Assembly (NCBI GenBank): GCA_032209605.1
Contig: JASFXZ010000005.1
Coordinates: 21,254,905-21,318,904 of the forward strand
Direction: 5' to 3'
Source of the DNA: Mactromeris polynyma
Lineage: Eukaryota; Mollusca; Bivalvia; Venerida; Mactridae
Length of the DNA stretch: 64,000 nt
Shown: positions 1 to 13,000 of the stretch, in pieces
How the letters are laid out: every line of letters begins with the position of its first letter
How positions within the stretch are numbered: the stretch's first letter is position 1
Notes under the pieces: generated by a model
The model's database searches: none
The model's input: only the letters and a program-made list of their open reading frames with translations
Told to the model about the DNA's origin: nothing
Made by a program: the position numbers and the translations under genes

Positions 1-48
1 CCCTGATTATTTGTGTTGGTAACTTCATGCACTTGGAAGAACAAATTA

Positions 49-110
49 GTACTGGTTGGTACCCTAGGAATGCGGGTTAAGTAGACTGATCGCCGTGCAA
101 AATCTATTAC
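49..110 (+). repeat. SINE-like fragment
   Basis: The stretch from 'agtactggttgg' to 'gatcgccgtg' resembles the central part of the two SINEs at 32148 and 34905 ('agtactggttag' followed by 'gaaccggccgccgt'). It lies in the TMTC2 intron before the first visible exon. No tRNA head or tail is seen, so it is a fragment or a diverged relative. Confidence 0.4.
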
Positions 111-228
111 AAACTACCATTAAAAGAAGTTAAGCTCTATAATGGAAGTGCACTTTTCCACATGATGTTTTGTATGACAGTTATAATAAATGCATGTCTA
201 CAGTTTATGGGTTTTCTTCCACTTACAG

Positions 229-3200
229 GATGCATTAGTTGTTTTTGAAGAAGCATTACGTAGAAGACCGGATTACTATGCTCCCCAGTCTCTGTATAAT
301 CTCTATGGTAATGTGAACATTTTGTGGGCCTTGTGCAAAACTGTTGTGTTTGCTTCTTTACAGTAAAGGCGATACAGCAGTTTTGCATGAGATTTTGATT
401 TGTATTTAAAATTTAAAGATGGCTTTTAATTATTTATTTTCTGTAAACATTTGACTAACTTTGCATCTTAAGCAGATGATTAAAAAAATTAATAAACAAT
501 ACAGTCAAACCTGTGTTAAAGACCACCTGCGAACAAAGACCACTATTGCAAAACCTGTCTGCAAAGACCACCAATTTCATCTCCCATCAGACCATTTTCA
601 ATGATATTTAATCTGTTAATAGAGACCACCTGTAAACAAAGACCACATTTTGCTGTTCCCATGGGTGGTCTTTACAGACAGGTTTGACTGTACCTTGGAA
701 TTCGTCCCTATATTCTGTGCATTGCCAGATTATTTCTAGTGTTCCATGTCATATACTTGTTCTGCTATCATTAAAAGCTTATGAAATGAAAAGGCGGCCA
801 TAATTATGTTGGTCTGAAAATTATAATTTTCTTAGCTCACCTAGTTGGAAGGACATCATTGAGGCATAGAGATTATGTGGCATCAGGCCCTATAGGCTTG
901 TTATGGATTTTCATTCAAACTTCTTCTCTAGAATTACCTCAAACCTCCATTTTGTTGTGATTTTCAAGTGTTGGCACATATTCATTTTTGGGTTATATGT
1001 TTCTGCTATACGTACATGCATATGTGTGTAGTGTATGCTTGGCCAGGCTTTTGGCATATACATAAATTTTCAAATTAAGTTTAGAAAACCGAGCAATTCA
1101 GTGTCTCGATTCTCTTGTGATAAATAACATCTATCATGCATTATCCAGACAAAGAGATGGCAATCATAGCTTTGTTTATTTATTTATATTAATAATTGAT
1201 CAGGTGAAGTATTCTCCAATCTTGGTCGTTCTGATGAGGCTATACATTGGTTTCATGAAGCATTGAAAGTCAAACCTGACCATATACCGGCTCACCTAAC
1301 TATGGCAAAAGTACATCAAAACATGGTAAGATTTAGTAGTGTTAGACCTTCAGATGGTACCTTGTACAATGTTCATGAACTGGAAAGGAACCAGCTTATG
1401 AACATGCCCAACCTGATTTTTTTCGGCTCAGCCATATAGTGCATGATTTTGCTACATAAGTCACAGCAGTGTGTAAGCCAATCATATCTAAAGTTAAATG
1501 TTGCAACAAATTTCGGAAAGCCGAACATGGTTTGTAAACTGGATGTTGATTTGTGTACATCTGCACATTGTAAATGCTGGACTGGTAATGAATGAATTCA
1601 AATTTTGTAAATTATGGTTTGAATCTAGACATGCTTATCGATGATTGTCCTACAAATACTTACAGAGAGTAACTAGACTTTTAATTACTGACTAAGACCA
1701 CCTCAAAATTAAGAACACAGTTTTCAAGTCCATTTTCACTGCTTCGCTTTTTATTCAAACTCAATATTAAGATTAGTTTTCAAGGGTTCCGAGGGTGGTT
1801 TTATTATGGAGGTGTAACTGTACATGTTTTTATTTTACTTTTTAGGGTAAAACACAGGAAGCAGAGTCTTGGTACCTGAAAGCTAAGCAGATCGATCATG
1901 AAGATATGTCTGTACACCAACATTATGGTAGGTTGCTTAGTAACATGAGGGGTAATGATAGATAATGTCTGCGGAGCATTTGATTTATGATAGAAGAGCC
2001 AGTGGCTTGCCTTTTCAATTGCACTCCTTAACATAAAATTAGAAGTTTTCCCATCAGTTAAACACATCATCGGCTTATTTACATTTAATCCTGTAACTCA
2101 AATTTGGGCAGTTTTGAGTATTTGGTATAGTTGAAACCGTCTTAACAAGCTCCTTGTATCTCTATTACCTAAATTGTTCTGGAATGCACATAACTTAAAT
2201 AAAATGCAATTCCATAACCCTGTTTGTAACTACATGTATTCTCTACAGGAGTGTAAAACTTTTTTTCTCAAAAAGACGATAAGAAAGTTAGGGGGTTCTG
2301 GAAATAATGTAACGACATATTAAAGTTCTTAATTTGTTCACATAATGAATAGAATTCATTTTCCTTGGGACCGGTCAGTTCATTCATTGATATTCAGTGA
2401 TAATTTTCTTTTCATTGTGTTTAGTTGTACATGTACCAGATATACATTTTGCAAATTCAACTACATGTCTCGCGTTAAAACTGTTTAAACTGTCAGTGTT
2501 TTCTGTATTTGGTTAGTTTGGGCGTTGAATACATAGTTCCCGTATCGTTCTTAACTGTCAGCCATTTTGATAGGCAAAACTGATAAGCCCTTATAGGAGT
2601 AATTTCCAAACATGTGATAATTGAGAAAATACCAACTGAATTTGCATGTGACAACCATTTTGTTTTCAACTTATTGAGCCAAATGCTCATATAAGCATAA
2701 TAAATAAGTTATTTTTTATATATCAGATTAGTTATCTTCGTTGACATTATATTCCCTATAAACTTTAAGGAAATTTGCCTATCACAATGGCCGACGATTC
2801 AGAACAAGGGAGGTAAATATTGTAGATGTGAAAACTATCTATTCAGTTTGTTTGTTCAAAAATCCAATTTCCCAACACAAACCCCACCCACATAAAACAA
2901 TACAATGACTGTGTTTTAAATGATAGAAATGAAATATAGATTCTTTTTTACAGCTCAATTCCTTGGAGAAGTTGGTAGATTGAAGGAGGCTGCAAGTATT
3001 TACAGGATTGCCATAGTGAAAGATCCAGAGAATTTTGAGATGACATTTAATGCAGCCAATATTTTCAGACAATTGGAAGATACTGATTTAGCTGAAACAT
3101 TATTCAAGAAAGTAACACAGTTAAGACCTACAGTAAGTATGATATGATGTTATTTATGAGACTCAAAATATTTGTCATAGAAGAATTTTATGCCCCCTTC

Positions 3201-4078
3201 GAATAAGAGAGGGCATATTGGTTTGCACATGTCAGTCGGTCGGCGGGTCCGTCCGTAACCTTTTCGTTTCTGATCAATAACTCAAGAACCCCTTGACCTA
3301 TCATCCTCAAACTTAGTCCACGCATTCATCTTGGGTAGCAGAGGAGCCCTATTAATTTTGGTCAAGGTCACAGTGGGGCATACTGTTTTACAAACATCTC
3401 TTGTTATCTTTAATTCAGGGTATTAGGCAAAAATATGATATGTTAAAAAGATAATTTTTGGATCCTTTAGATATAAGAACTTAATTATCTGATAAATCAG
3501 GAGGTTTTTGAGTTGTTACCGTATTTAGATATTTGATTTGGAATTAAAGAGGAAATTATGTTATTTTTATTTTCCATCTGATATGAAAGCCATGCTAGAA
3601 AAGCAATCTCATTTTAATCAGATACTTTAACCCAAGTAAGACTAGAAGCAAGAATTAGGATCAGGGAAAGGGATTATCACGGATACTTACACTAGGCACT
3701 CCAATCTTAAATCACAAAATTTACTCTTGTTAGTCTGACAGTGAGTTCTGGCCAAGTAAATTTCCTGGCTTGCATTCTCACTGTTCTGTCAAAATTCCAC
3801 CCTGTCATGGATCGCACACAGTCTGAATTCCACTACAATCCTGCTGGCCCCTCCTAGAGCTAAACGCTGATAAGGGCATAAAGACCACCTTTCTAGTTAA
3901 ATATTCATGATTTCAGGAAGCTGCTGCACATATGAACCTTGGTGCTATGTATCATTCAAATGGTAAACTGAAGGAAGCCGAGAAGAGTTACTTACGTGCC
4001 TTGGAACTCAAACCTGATGATGAAATGACGGCACAAAATCTGAATAAATTACGTAGCTTGATAAAGAGTAGAGGCTGA
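229..4078 (+). CDS. TMTC2: TMTC2, C-terminal five exons (5' end outside window)
   Basis: This is the 3' part of a transmembrane and TPR repeat-containing protein. Exons are 229-307, 1204-1325, 1846-1927, 2954-3132 and 3917-4078, joined by GT-AG introns with consistent phase, and the TGA stop is at 4076-4078. They encode the last 207 residues, all tetratricopeptide helices. Segments YYAPQSLYN, DHIPAHLT, AAHMNLGA and YLRALELKPDD agree with the C-terminal region of vertebrate TMTC2 as I remember it and fit it better than TMTC1, 3 or 4. The family consists of ER proteins with N-terminal membrane segments and lumenal TPRs; members are linked to O-mannosylation of cadherins, and TMTC2 to calcium handling. 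Those N-terminal parts lie left of the window. The 3' UTR start follows 4078; its end is unclear. The gene is convergent with ACAD8. Confidence 0.9.
502..690. mobile_element. Family B TA-flanked MITE, copy 1
   Basis: A 189-bp palindromic element runs from 'cagtcaaacctg' to 'caggtttgactg' and is flanked on both sides by TA. Internally it repeats 'aaagaccacc' and its complement. The TA duplication and CAGT...ACTG ends suggest a non-autonomous Tc1/mariner-type element. It lies in a TMTC2 intron and matches the copy at 19798-19986, in opposite orientation, with only two differences that I can see. Confidence 0.8.
1690..1820. mobile_element. Family A TA-flanked MITE (degenerate left end)
   Basis: This is a diverged copy of the family with 'cagtaaaacctc' ends found nine times in the window. 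Recognisable parts are 'gaccacctcaaaattaag', 'caagtccattttcactg' and the right end 'ggaggtgtaactgta'. It lies in the TMTC2 intron, ending 25 bp before exon 1846-1927. Confidence 0.65.
2531..2842. mobile_element. Family E inverted-repeat element, copy 1
   Basis: About 310 bp is shared with 28280-28599, including 'gataggcaaaactgataag' and 'gaacaagggaggtaaatat'. The right end here reads 'gtgaaaactatctat'. The left end is eroded apart from 'atagttcccgtat'. It sits in the TMTC2 intron upstream of exon 2954-3132. It is probably a non-autonomous DNA transposon. Confidence 0.65.
3190..3410. repeat. Bivalve-type dispersed repeat ('tatgccccc')
   Basis: The sequence 'tatgcccccttcgaataag', the 'cagtcggtcggcgggtccg' stretch, 'atcaataactcaagaac' and 'ggtcaaggtcacag' are a combination I associate with a dispersed repeat common in bivalve genomes. 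It lies in the last TMTC2 intron. Its class is uncertain. Confidence 0.6.
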
Positions 4079-4594
4079 AGCGGAAACCAGATGGGTTATT
4101 GCAGTAATGAGGGACAACGGAGATGATTCAGGGTTGATGACAGAATTGTACTAACATGGTAGCAAGGAAAGGAAGTTATCTGACTAACTGACAGCAGATA
4201 ATGGACCGAAATCCTAACAGGGAACGTATTAGGTTGATTTAATGTGCCTTTATGGGGTACTGGAAGTCGGGAAAGCTTAACACTGTCAATGGTTGTATTT
4301 AAGCATATTGATACAGCAGTCTGTGGTAAATCAGTGTCTATATTATCATTTGTTTCCATTTATAGCCTTCTTGAATTTTGTGATGTCTTGAAATCTGCAT
4401 CTTTAATGTGTCCGCCTTTTTTACATTCCAGTAACTTACTTGTACGTACGTCTGTCTTCTGCTATATCTTATAGGTGTTGAATTTATCAACTGGCTTCCA
4501 GGTATCAAAGTTTGCTATGTACACATGGTTTTATATGCAATATAGGCAGATAACAGTGAAGCTTTGCAATCATATAAGATATATTCAGGACAGT

Positions 4595-5115
4595 ATACCG
4601 AATATTCCTTAATAAACGCTTCTCCCCTAATTAATGCCCCTCACCTTTATAAATGAAAAAAAAAACGAAAAATTCTTACCTTAATCTATATTTTATATCC
4701 ATCACACATCCTATGTATCAAAGAATCAAAATGAAACTATAAAAAGGAATGCTCACAAAACAAAAACATTAACTGTAAAACAGTCAACTATTGGTATTTA
4801 AAACTCCAAAACTCTGTGAACTGAGGCAAATGACAAAGGTCATATAAGCGTGTATATGTAAGACATGCAATACTGCTCTCTGTGATGTAATAGTGCCGGG
4901 CAGATCAAAGTAGTTTGTTTGGAAGATATTTTAGGCTATCGAGTGCAAGTATGAACTTCTTCAGCTTAAATCAAAAGATAGAGTACAACCTGTCGGTACT
5001 ATACTTGTTCTAATAGATGCATATGGCACAAATAAGTGATTTTAGCGATTATTAAATTCCCCCTTCTCAAAATGTAATGCACCCCTGAGGGTGTTTATTA
5101 GGAAATATTTGGTAT
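4595..5115. mobile_element. Inverted-repeat DNA element, about 520 bp
   Basis: The left end 'ataccgaatattcc' plus 'ttaataaacgc' is mirrored by the right end 'gtgtttattaggaaatatt' plus 'tggtat', giving imperfect terminal inverted repeats of roughly 25-35 bp. The interior has no ORF of note, so it is non-autonomous. It lies in the putative TMTC2 3' UTR or just beyond. Confidence 0.6.
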
Positions 5116-5720
5116 TTACAGAATAATGTTGCTCAATATTTTATTTCCATGCTTCACCAGTGAACATTAATTTTTGTAGAAGAGTTGGTTAGATAGTAAG
5201 AAGCATTAAATTAAGTGTTCACTTAATTCTATGATCAATGTTCTCGGATTTATATCATTAGGGAATTGCCTTGGCAACTTCTTGTACAAGTACATGTACG
5301 TCCATACACAGTTTTGGCTTTACAAATTTATTATATACAACAAAATTGTTCAGATGTGATATTGTTTTTTTCTAGTTTGAAACACATTTGTTATTATTTT
5401 GTTTCTATGTTTAAGTATTTTTTTCCATTTATGTAAGACTTCTGTTGTTGCCCTTGCATGTGATAGTTTATTTGGTATTACATTTCTTTGCTCAATTACA
5501 TTTCCATAATGATGTTTATATTAGTAATTCATACTATATTTTACATTATAAAATGTAATAGGTGATATCTGTCATTTAAAGACACAAACTTATCTGCATA
5601 TTCATAATGCATGGATCGACCAGCTGACTTACCAGTTAGTATGAAGATCGGCAGTGTAGAAGATGAGGTGTCGGCTTCTCCAGCTGTAGGTTGTGGGTTT
5701 TAGCCATGGAAGATCATCAT

Positions 5721-5960
5721 GAGTTCTTTCCCTTTATCCCTTCTAGAGTTCTCTCCCTCTTTCCCTTCTTTTAGTATATTATAGGATAGACAAGGAGTGG
5801 CATTGTCTATACAATATATACACTAGCATTAGCATATATAGTACTATAATATACATATACTATTGAAGGGATAAAGAGAGTGAACACTAGAAAGGATACT
5901 GGGAAATAGTATAGAAGGGATAAAGGGAGAGAACTCAAAAAGGGATAAAGGGAAAGAACT
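5721..5960. repeat. Large imperfect hairpin rich in 'ccctttatccctt'
   Basis: The left arm 'gagttctttccctttatcc' is complemented by the right arm 'gggataaagggaaagaact', and further units ('agttctctccct' and 'agggagagaact') also pair. The arms are about 55-100 nt around an AT-rich loop of 'tatata' runs. It could be a fold-back element. Confidence 0.6.
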
Positions 5961-6088
5961 TGTGACAATCTCCAGTGATTTTAGGCTCACAAAGATCACA
6001 ATCACATGTCCGGAAGCACACAAGAATTGATTCAACTAAGCATGATGCATTCGTCACAATTGAGCTTAAATAAATTGGTATTTATGTA

Positions 6089-6171
6089 CAGTAAAATCTC
6101 AATGAGACCACCCTTGGGACCTTTGAAAACTGGTCTTCTTATTGAGGTGGTCTTTTTTTTAGGTTTTATGG
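6089..6171. mobile_element. Family A MITE, short internally deleted copy
   Basis: The sequence 'cagtaaaatctcaatgagac' leads into 'gaaaactggtcttcttattg' and 'gaggtggtc', then 'aggttttatgg'. Only about 80 bp remain, so the central part of the family consensus is missing. Confidence 0.6.
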
Positions 6172-6810
6172 TAGTATCACATAGTATTGAGTTTTTTTCC
6201 TTAGCTAGACTCAAGTAGCACTCTATGCTTGCTCATTTTTATCTGCAATTTTTAATTAGTATTGTACAAATTAATGATTTTAATCATGTGAAATACTTAC
6301 GGTACTTTATGTGCTTATAAGTTTGATTTATGTGCTTATTCCTACTTTGCTTGATGCCTGTCTACATATGTATGTAAAAAAGCTGTTTGCATGATGTGTA
6401 ATCAATGCAAATGCTATTGTGGAGTTGTTACAAGCTACAAATGAATTATTTGTATACTGGTAGGCATAATATTAGTTCTGTGAGCTTGTTCTGGTCTGGT
6501 AACATTCAACATGAGTGAATAGTCATTCCGTTATAACAGTTGTATAGTCGTTTTATTTATTGTCCAGTTAGTTCAGTGTAATAATAACTCATTGTTAAAA
6601 TGTGTTACTTATGTTCTTGTTTAAGACTTTGTATTGGAATTACGCAATAATATGAAACATATGACAAGGAATGAAATGACCAGAAATAATGTTGAGTTAA
6701 AGATGATCATGTTTGTTGGTGTACAAAGAGGTTGTGCTAGTTAATGGATCTCTGAAGAATGATTTGTAAATTGATATTATTATTTTATAGTTAACGTATT
6801 AGTTAGTTTT

Positions 6811-7217
6811 AGCTCACCTGAGCTGAAAGCTGAGATGAGTTTGTGTGATCAGTCTTCGTTCATCCCTGATGCCCACATTTGTCTGAAAATTACATTTTGT
6901 CTCTAACTTTTGGGTCAGTCTTTCTAAAATTTCACAGGAATGTTGTGGTATGGTCTTTACCTCAGCTTGTAAAATTGGCTGAAATAAAATAATATTTGGA
7001 TACCATGGCAACCAACTATGAAATCTCTGCAGTCTTATGTCAGATTTGAAAATGATTCTGTAGAAATTATTCTTTGGTGACCATCTACAAAATTAGCTGA
7101 ATGAATTTGATCCGTGGCTGCCAGGGAATAGTTCTGAATTTGGTGTATAGCCAACAAAAAGCATCATATTAGTATTACTCAGGTGAGTGATATACGGCCA
7201 TTATGACCCTCTTGTTT
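6811..7217. repeat. Bivalve-type dispersed repeat ('agctcacctgagc')
   Basis: It begins 'agctcacctgagctgaaag' and ends 'actcaggtgagtgatatac' followed by 'ggccattatgaccctcttg'. The inner part includes 'tcacaggaatgttgtggta'. This combination is one I recall as very abundant in bivalve genomes, often in both orientations. The two ends are mutually inverted. Confidence 0.65.
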
Positions 7218-8399
7218 ATTATTGTTATATTTATCATCACTATATATGTATATTATACTCATGTTTCCTAGCAACATTTAAGTGGTAGCTTTAATTATCA
7301 TTTTTATTTGTTCTTCTACGTTCTTGCAATTACCTCCTGCTAATTCAAACTTTTTCTTCCATTTTGAAAATATTGAATATCGATAATAGAACATATTTCT
7401 TGCATTAGAACTACATAGTACATTATTGTGTCAGTTAAATGTTCCTGCTTCACATTTAGGCTCCTATATATCTATGGGCAAGAAAATGAAGATTCTCTTA
7501 TCTACAAATATACTCCACGCCATTAAAAACACAACAAAAATTGTCCCCATCAGCACGGTGACATTATAAAGAATTTTTTTATTTAATTCTCGAACATAAT
7601 TTCCTAAACTTAATCAATTATCAAATATGAATACAAGGGGCCATAGTCTAATTTCTTTTTGATGAATGATTTACTCCTTTGTAACAATAAAGCGCTTTTA
7701 ACACAAAATGATGGCTAAAGTGATATAGTTGCGTTTTTAATGGTGTTAAGTATATGTGTTATGACCATCCTTCGGAAATAGAAAACGAGTAAAGATAAAA
7801 TGTAGTCTGTTTGATGACTGTTGAAGCTTGTAAAGTATACATATAAAGTAAATGACCATATGAGCCAGTTTATATGAATGTGGTCATAGCTTGAAGGCGA
7901 TATTTAGAACTGTGGTAATTATATATTGACATAATCATTATTTTTTTACAATCTCTATATTATTCAGTACCGTTTACATTTGTTAAATTGTGCAAGGTTT
8001 TCATTATACCTGTTGTTTATAGATACATGTGTCATTAAACATTAGTTACTTTTCTGAATAATTATCAAGTCATAATATTTCTTAATTCTGCAATAGCTGT
8101 TACATTCCTTTAAAGACTGAAGCAATATTGTTGGAGAAACTTTGTTAGTGAATTTATTTACATTATTTAAGAATGATGAATAAATATGTTAGAAGATTTT
8201 TCTGTTTGTTTCTAACTGAATTCTGCATCAAACATAATTGTATAATTACCATTTATTGTAATGATTTGCGCCACTGCAATGTCTTACAAGGTTTACCAGT
8301 AAGCCAGTAATTCCCCACACCTCTAGTCCTTTTCAGTAATGAAGGCATCATGCGTTGGTAATTTATGCCACTTTACCCGAAATCCCGTTCCTCCGAGTT

Positions 8400-8539
8400 C
8401 ACTGGTCATATGAAAATTTCACTGGTCAAATTAAACATTCACTGGTCAAATGAAATATTCACTGGTCAAATGTAACATTCACTGGTCAAATGAAACATTC
8501 ACTGGTCAAATGTAACATTCACTGGTCAAATGAAACATG
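8400..8539. repeat. 20-bp tandem repeat, seven units
   Basis: Seven units of 'cactggtcaaatgaaacatt' with small changes follow one another. Units with 'gaaac' and 'gtaac' alternate in the last five, giving a 40-bp higher-order pattern. Confidence 0.9.
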
Positions 8540-8557
8540 TAAAGGCTGTTTTGTGAG

Positions 8558-8810
8558 TACGGCCTAAAAAAAACATTGGATCAAGATTTTTTTATTTTGG
8601 TATTGTGATCTGGTGTCTTTCCTTGGTTTACTATTTGCGCTAGACGGAGTGGGTAAAGAAGTCGCCGTCCAAACGTTCATTTCGATTAATTCACATGAAA
8701 AAATGTAATTTTGGATCAATCCGACGTTTACAAAAAAAAACCTACCTACCAACCCATCTTTTTTTCAGCATGTTACAGGAAACAGACATATTTGTTTTTA
8801 GGCCTTAACA
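8558..8810. mobile_element. Inverted-repeat element with 'ggcctaaaaa' ends
   Basis: The left end 'tacggcctaaaaaaaac' is matched in reverse by the right end 'tttgtttttaggccttaac'. The right portion, including 'ctaccaacccatc', has a diverged relative at 41085-41165. No coding capacity is seen. Confidence 0.5.
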
Positions 8811-9519
8811 TACATTGAACATGTACAACTGTTAGCACAATAACCCTGCTATTGTTCAGGAATATTGACTAGTCTTCTACAAGCAAATGACAATCTTTCT
8901 GAAGAATACTGAGTGGGAGTCCAGTGATTTCAGGTTTAATATCTATAGTCAAAGTATATACATGTATAGAGCATTCCTCTTGACTGTGATATCCTTATTG
9001 AAGTATGGAACTATTTATAAATATTTCAGAAGAGATGAAGAAAGAAACAAATAGTACGTTTGGTATACATTAGTCAAGAACTGATTATTACAGAAATTCA
9101 ATTCAAACATTGTTCAGTAGTGTGATACAAAACATGCATAGCAGGTAAAAGAAACACACATGAAACAAGACACAACCGATAATGTTTTACTTGATCAAGT
9201 TTTATTGATGAGTATATTTTCAGCGTGTATAGAGATTCGCAAATTAACATAGTGAAAAGTGATAACATCAATTCATAGCACTTCAGAGCTCTAACAAATT
9301 CATATACAGAAAAAGTAAAGAATGCATCATGATAAAACAAATCAAATATTACATATAATTGTAACACAGTCTCTCAGACGATACATGCAACAAAAGATGA
9401 ATGGCCCTTACCATCTGATCAATAGTGAGTTAATGTCAAGATTAAGAACTGGGAAGGCAAAATTCGCACATCAGAACTTTTCTGTACAGAATCAGACATG
9501 AAAAGAGTAGATGTATAGA

Positions 9520-9700
9520 ATCTAATGTCCGGAGAGGAAGCATAGTGAGCCTTGTAAAGCATCCGACTTCGGGTCCGAAGGTCCCGAGTTCGAATCCCAC
9601 AATGGGGGTGGTTGAACTGCAAACTTCACAATCACTCAATTAGGTGCAAGTACTGGTTAGTAACCCGGAAAGCAGTCATTAGGAGACAAATTACCAGGTC
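9520..9700 (+). mobile_element. tRNA-derived SINE
   Basis: A tRNA-like head carries a B-box-like 'gagttcgaatccc' at about 9584-9597 and ends 'acaatgggggtgg'. It is followed by 'gtgcaagtactggttagtaa' and 'ggaaagcagtcattag', the SINE body word that recurs near 19000. It is too diverged in the arms to be a functional tRNA. Confidence 0.6.
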
Positions 9701-9872
9701 ATAAAACAGCTAGTTATCCTGTACCTACATGAATTTCTTGAACTTTTTTCAAGAAAAATTCTCAACTGAATTTTATATTATTTTTACGAGCTTGTCATTG
9801 CAACAATTGATACCCCAATTCAGAGTACATGTTTATAGGTAAATGATTTCCAACAATAAACTTCACTGGTGT

Positions 9873-9878
9873 TTTATT
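9873..9878 (-). terminator. Candidate poly(A) signal for ACAD8
   Basis: On the minus strand AATAAA lies 175 bp downstream of the ACAD8 stop codon. Other TTTATT words occur further left, for example near 9200, so this is a candidate only. Confidence 0.4.
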
Positions 9879-10052
9879 CCATAAAATTCAATATTTGACG
9901 AGTAGAAACAAAATTCCCCGAAATAAAATACATTCTGTCAATTAAAACATGATTGTACAAGCAAATATACTAACAATGGTATGCATTCTCAAGTGAACAT
10001 TGTATTATAATCAATTTATCAACACATCAACAGCAAGTATCACAGTGAAGTT

Positions 10053-13000
10053 TTATGAATATTTTCTCTCCCCATCCGACAATAAATCTCTCGATACCAG
10101 CAATCTCATCACCTCGTTAGTACCTGAAATAATCGGATAAGAATAAGTATAAACAAATAAAAAATACTATCAACAATATGTGTCATCAACATTACTTCAC
10201 TACCATGGGGTTGAAAAGGGATCCTTTCACACAGAAGATACAATGAGTCAAAATATATGGACAGACCAGAAGCATTTCCACCATATGTATACCAGTATTT
10301 GCTTCTCACTACACCGAGCCACTATTCTAATTGGTAACCCTACGTTTTTTGCTGTTTATTTTTTATCATAATCTATGTACACTATCATGTGTGAATGTTT
10401 GGTTTTAAAAGCATTGAGGCATGAGTCAGAATTAATTTAAACAAATACCTAATATATATATATTTCGAAAAGAACCAGGTATTACAATATAAAATGTAAC
10501 CACTTATACTGGTAAATGTGTATACATTCAGCAATGAAACTTGCTACAGATACAATGAAACCTCACTCAAAGACACCTCAATAATAAGACCACCTAAAAA
10601 TACAAATTTCAAGTTCATTTTCACTGTTTTGTTCTTTATTCAACCTCAATATCAAGACCAACTCAATAAGAAGACCAGTTTTCAACGGTCCAAAGGGTGG
10701 TCTTATTATCGAGGTTACTATATTGAAATGTGACGTGGAAAGATCTCCATTACCCTCCAATATCTGATGAACTCTGCAGTCTCTCATGTATTGTTGTACA
10801 GCATAGTCCTTCAGATAACCATATCCACCATGTATTTGTATGGCCTGGTTACATATCTATAAGGTAAGCTAGAAATGTTGCATACATAACATTCAACAAA
10901 TGTAACAACTCGCACTCTTTGAAACTCTTTCATTGTCTAGATTTCTCAAAACCTCATCAAATAGTGAAACAAAATACCCTGGATATGACATTTTAATCAG
11001 ACACTTTGTCATTTGGTGTTTAGATCATTATGAACGTCTAGATGATCACATGGAAGCAGGTAGCAGACCAATAAATGATAGGCGCCTAATTGGATAACAT
11101 TGCAAATGTTAGGTGGTCACTTGACAGGTAATATTCAATTTGTCACATATCATGTGATATTCTCTTGCCAAAATCAAAGCAGCTAATTGACTCATGCATA
11201 ATAATGAGGTTTAATAATATAATTTACTGTGATTGATTATCAACTTTCATATATGGAACACGGGCACTTTTTTAACTAACCATTTTCAAATAAAACTTTG
11301 CTACAAGAAGATGTTTCAGTCTGTAAACATACTTACAACATATATAATACTGCAATCATTCAATATAACACTGACCGAGCTTTTATGACATATCCCAGAA
11401 AATCTTCATTGTAAACGACAAACAGTAAAATCTAAATCTTGAAAACTTACGTTAAAACATTCATCAGTAGCAAAATATTTAGCCATGGAACATAAGGCAA
11501 CTTTTTCTGGCCAATCTTCCTCCAATGCTTTGGCTGCCTGTCTCACCATGTTACGTGAAACAACCAGTTTTGTTGCCATTTCTGCCAGCAGAAATTGTAA
11601 ATACTGTAAAATATACATAAAACTTTCAAAAAAGGAAACAATTAGAGTACAAAAAGATGAAATGCGATTCCCATAATTCATAATATTTCCATAACTCACA
11701 TAACATGCTATATTATGTTTTAATTCCCATCAATTTCTTAATTTCTTGAATTTTTACATTTGAAAACAGTACATAAATATACTTATGTTTGATATTGTAA
11801 TTTAAAGTTGGCATAAACATCGTGGCTTTAATTTATCAATTATGATAAAGCCTTATTCTAAGATATTTTGAGGTGTTAATTTTTAATAAGTTAAATGGCT
11901 TACTTGAAAATTTTCAAGAGCTTGTCCAAACTGCTTCCTAATCTTTAAATAATCTCTACTAAGTTCAACGCAAGCTTGAGCAGCCCCTAATGAACAGGAC
12001 GCTGCAAATAAAAGAATAGGCAAGTTAACAACAGAAATTTAACAATTAAATTAAAATTTGATAAAACCAAGAATATTTTAACCCAAGTATTCACAATAGT
12101 CAGAGAAATTACTTGAGTCCTTCAACAATACCTGTACCAAGTAATTTCCATCCAACTCCAGCAAAACATCCCTCCACTTAAAACAGCTTAAACACTCATT
12201 AAACCTTTTCATGTGATACACTGTTTTTCTTGTGTTTGAATTGATCAACATAAAGTGTGAGTCTTTACCATAACATATTGTAAATGGCCAAAGGCTAAAT
12301 ACAGCCGATGTGCCAATAAATAAATGAATGAATTAAAACACTCTACTGAGATTATCCATAACAATTGACCCAAACCACCGTAACCAATCAATTATCACAG
12401 TTCAGGTGTAAAATCATAGTTAACTGAGACTGTGCCATAACTGTGTTACAGTTTGATTCTGTCAAGAATACAGCATAAACGCCCATAATAGTAAGAATAA
12501 GTTGTACCAATATTGATTCTTCCTCCATTTAACCCTCTCATAGCAATCTTAAATCCATCTCCTGGTTGACCAATAATGTTAGATACAGGAACTTTACAGT
12601 CTTCAAATATAACAGCTCTGGTTGGCTGAGAGTTCCATCCCACCTGAAATATACCTCAGTTATCAAAGCAATCTTAAATTGAAAACTGGTCTTAATATTG
12701 AGGTGGTCTTAATATTGAGGTTGCATGAAGAGCAGAACTGTCAAAATGGACTTGAAAATTGTGTTCATAATGTTGAGGTGGTCTTTCAGTGAAGTTTTAC
12801 TGTATATGACATATCTAGAGTTCTGCACAATACTACTGTAACTAAGTTTTTTTAAGAAGCATTAATAAGAGTTTAGCGCCACACTGTTGTTAAACGAGAT
12901 AAGTGAGGTGATTATAAGAAAACATAACTGCTATTGTCATTGACAATAAAACTACATTTCTTTCTGCCTACCTAATCAATAAAGCTGAAATGAGGTGAGT

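Larger units (their letters stand above)
4079..8395. other. TMTC2 3' UTR and intergenic DNA
   Basis: No coding exon is recognised here. The proximal part should be TMTC2 3' UTR, but several AATAAA words occur (for example near 4612, 7696 and 8180) and none can be chosen. The region holds separate repeats listed at 4595, 5721, 6089 and 6811. The rest is unassigned AT-rich DNA. Confidence 0.5.

Noticed and set aside
8400..8539. CRISPR-like array of short regular units
   Set aside because: The units are contiguous 20-bp tandem repeats without unique spacers, in animal DNA.
9419..9639. Two overlapping minus-strand ORFs of 65-67 codons
   Set aside because: They cover a SINE head. 'VGFELGTFG'-like phrases are typical false translations of tRNA-like DNA.
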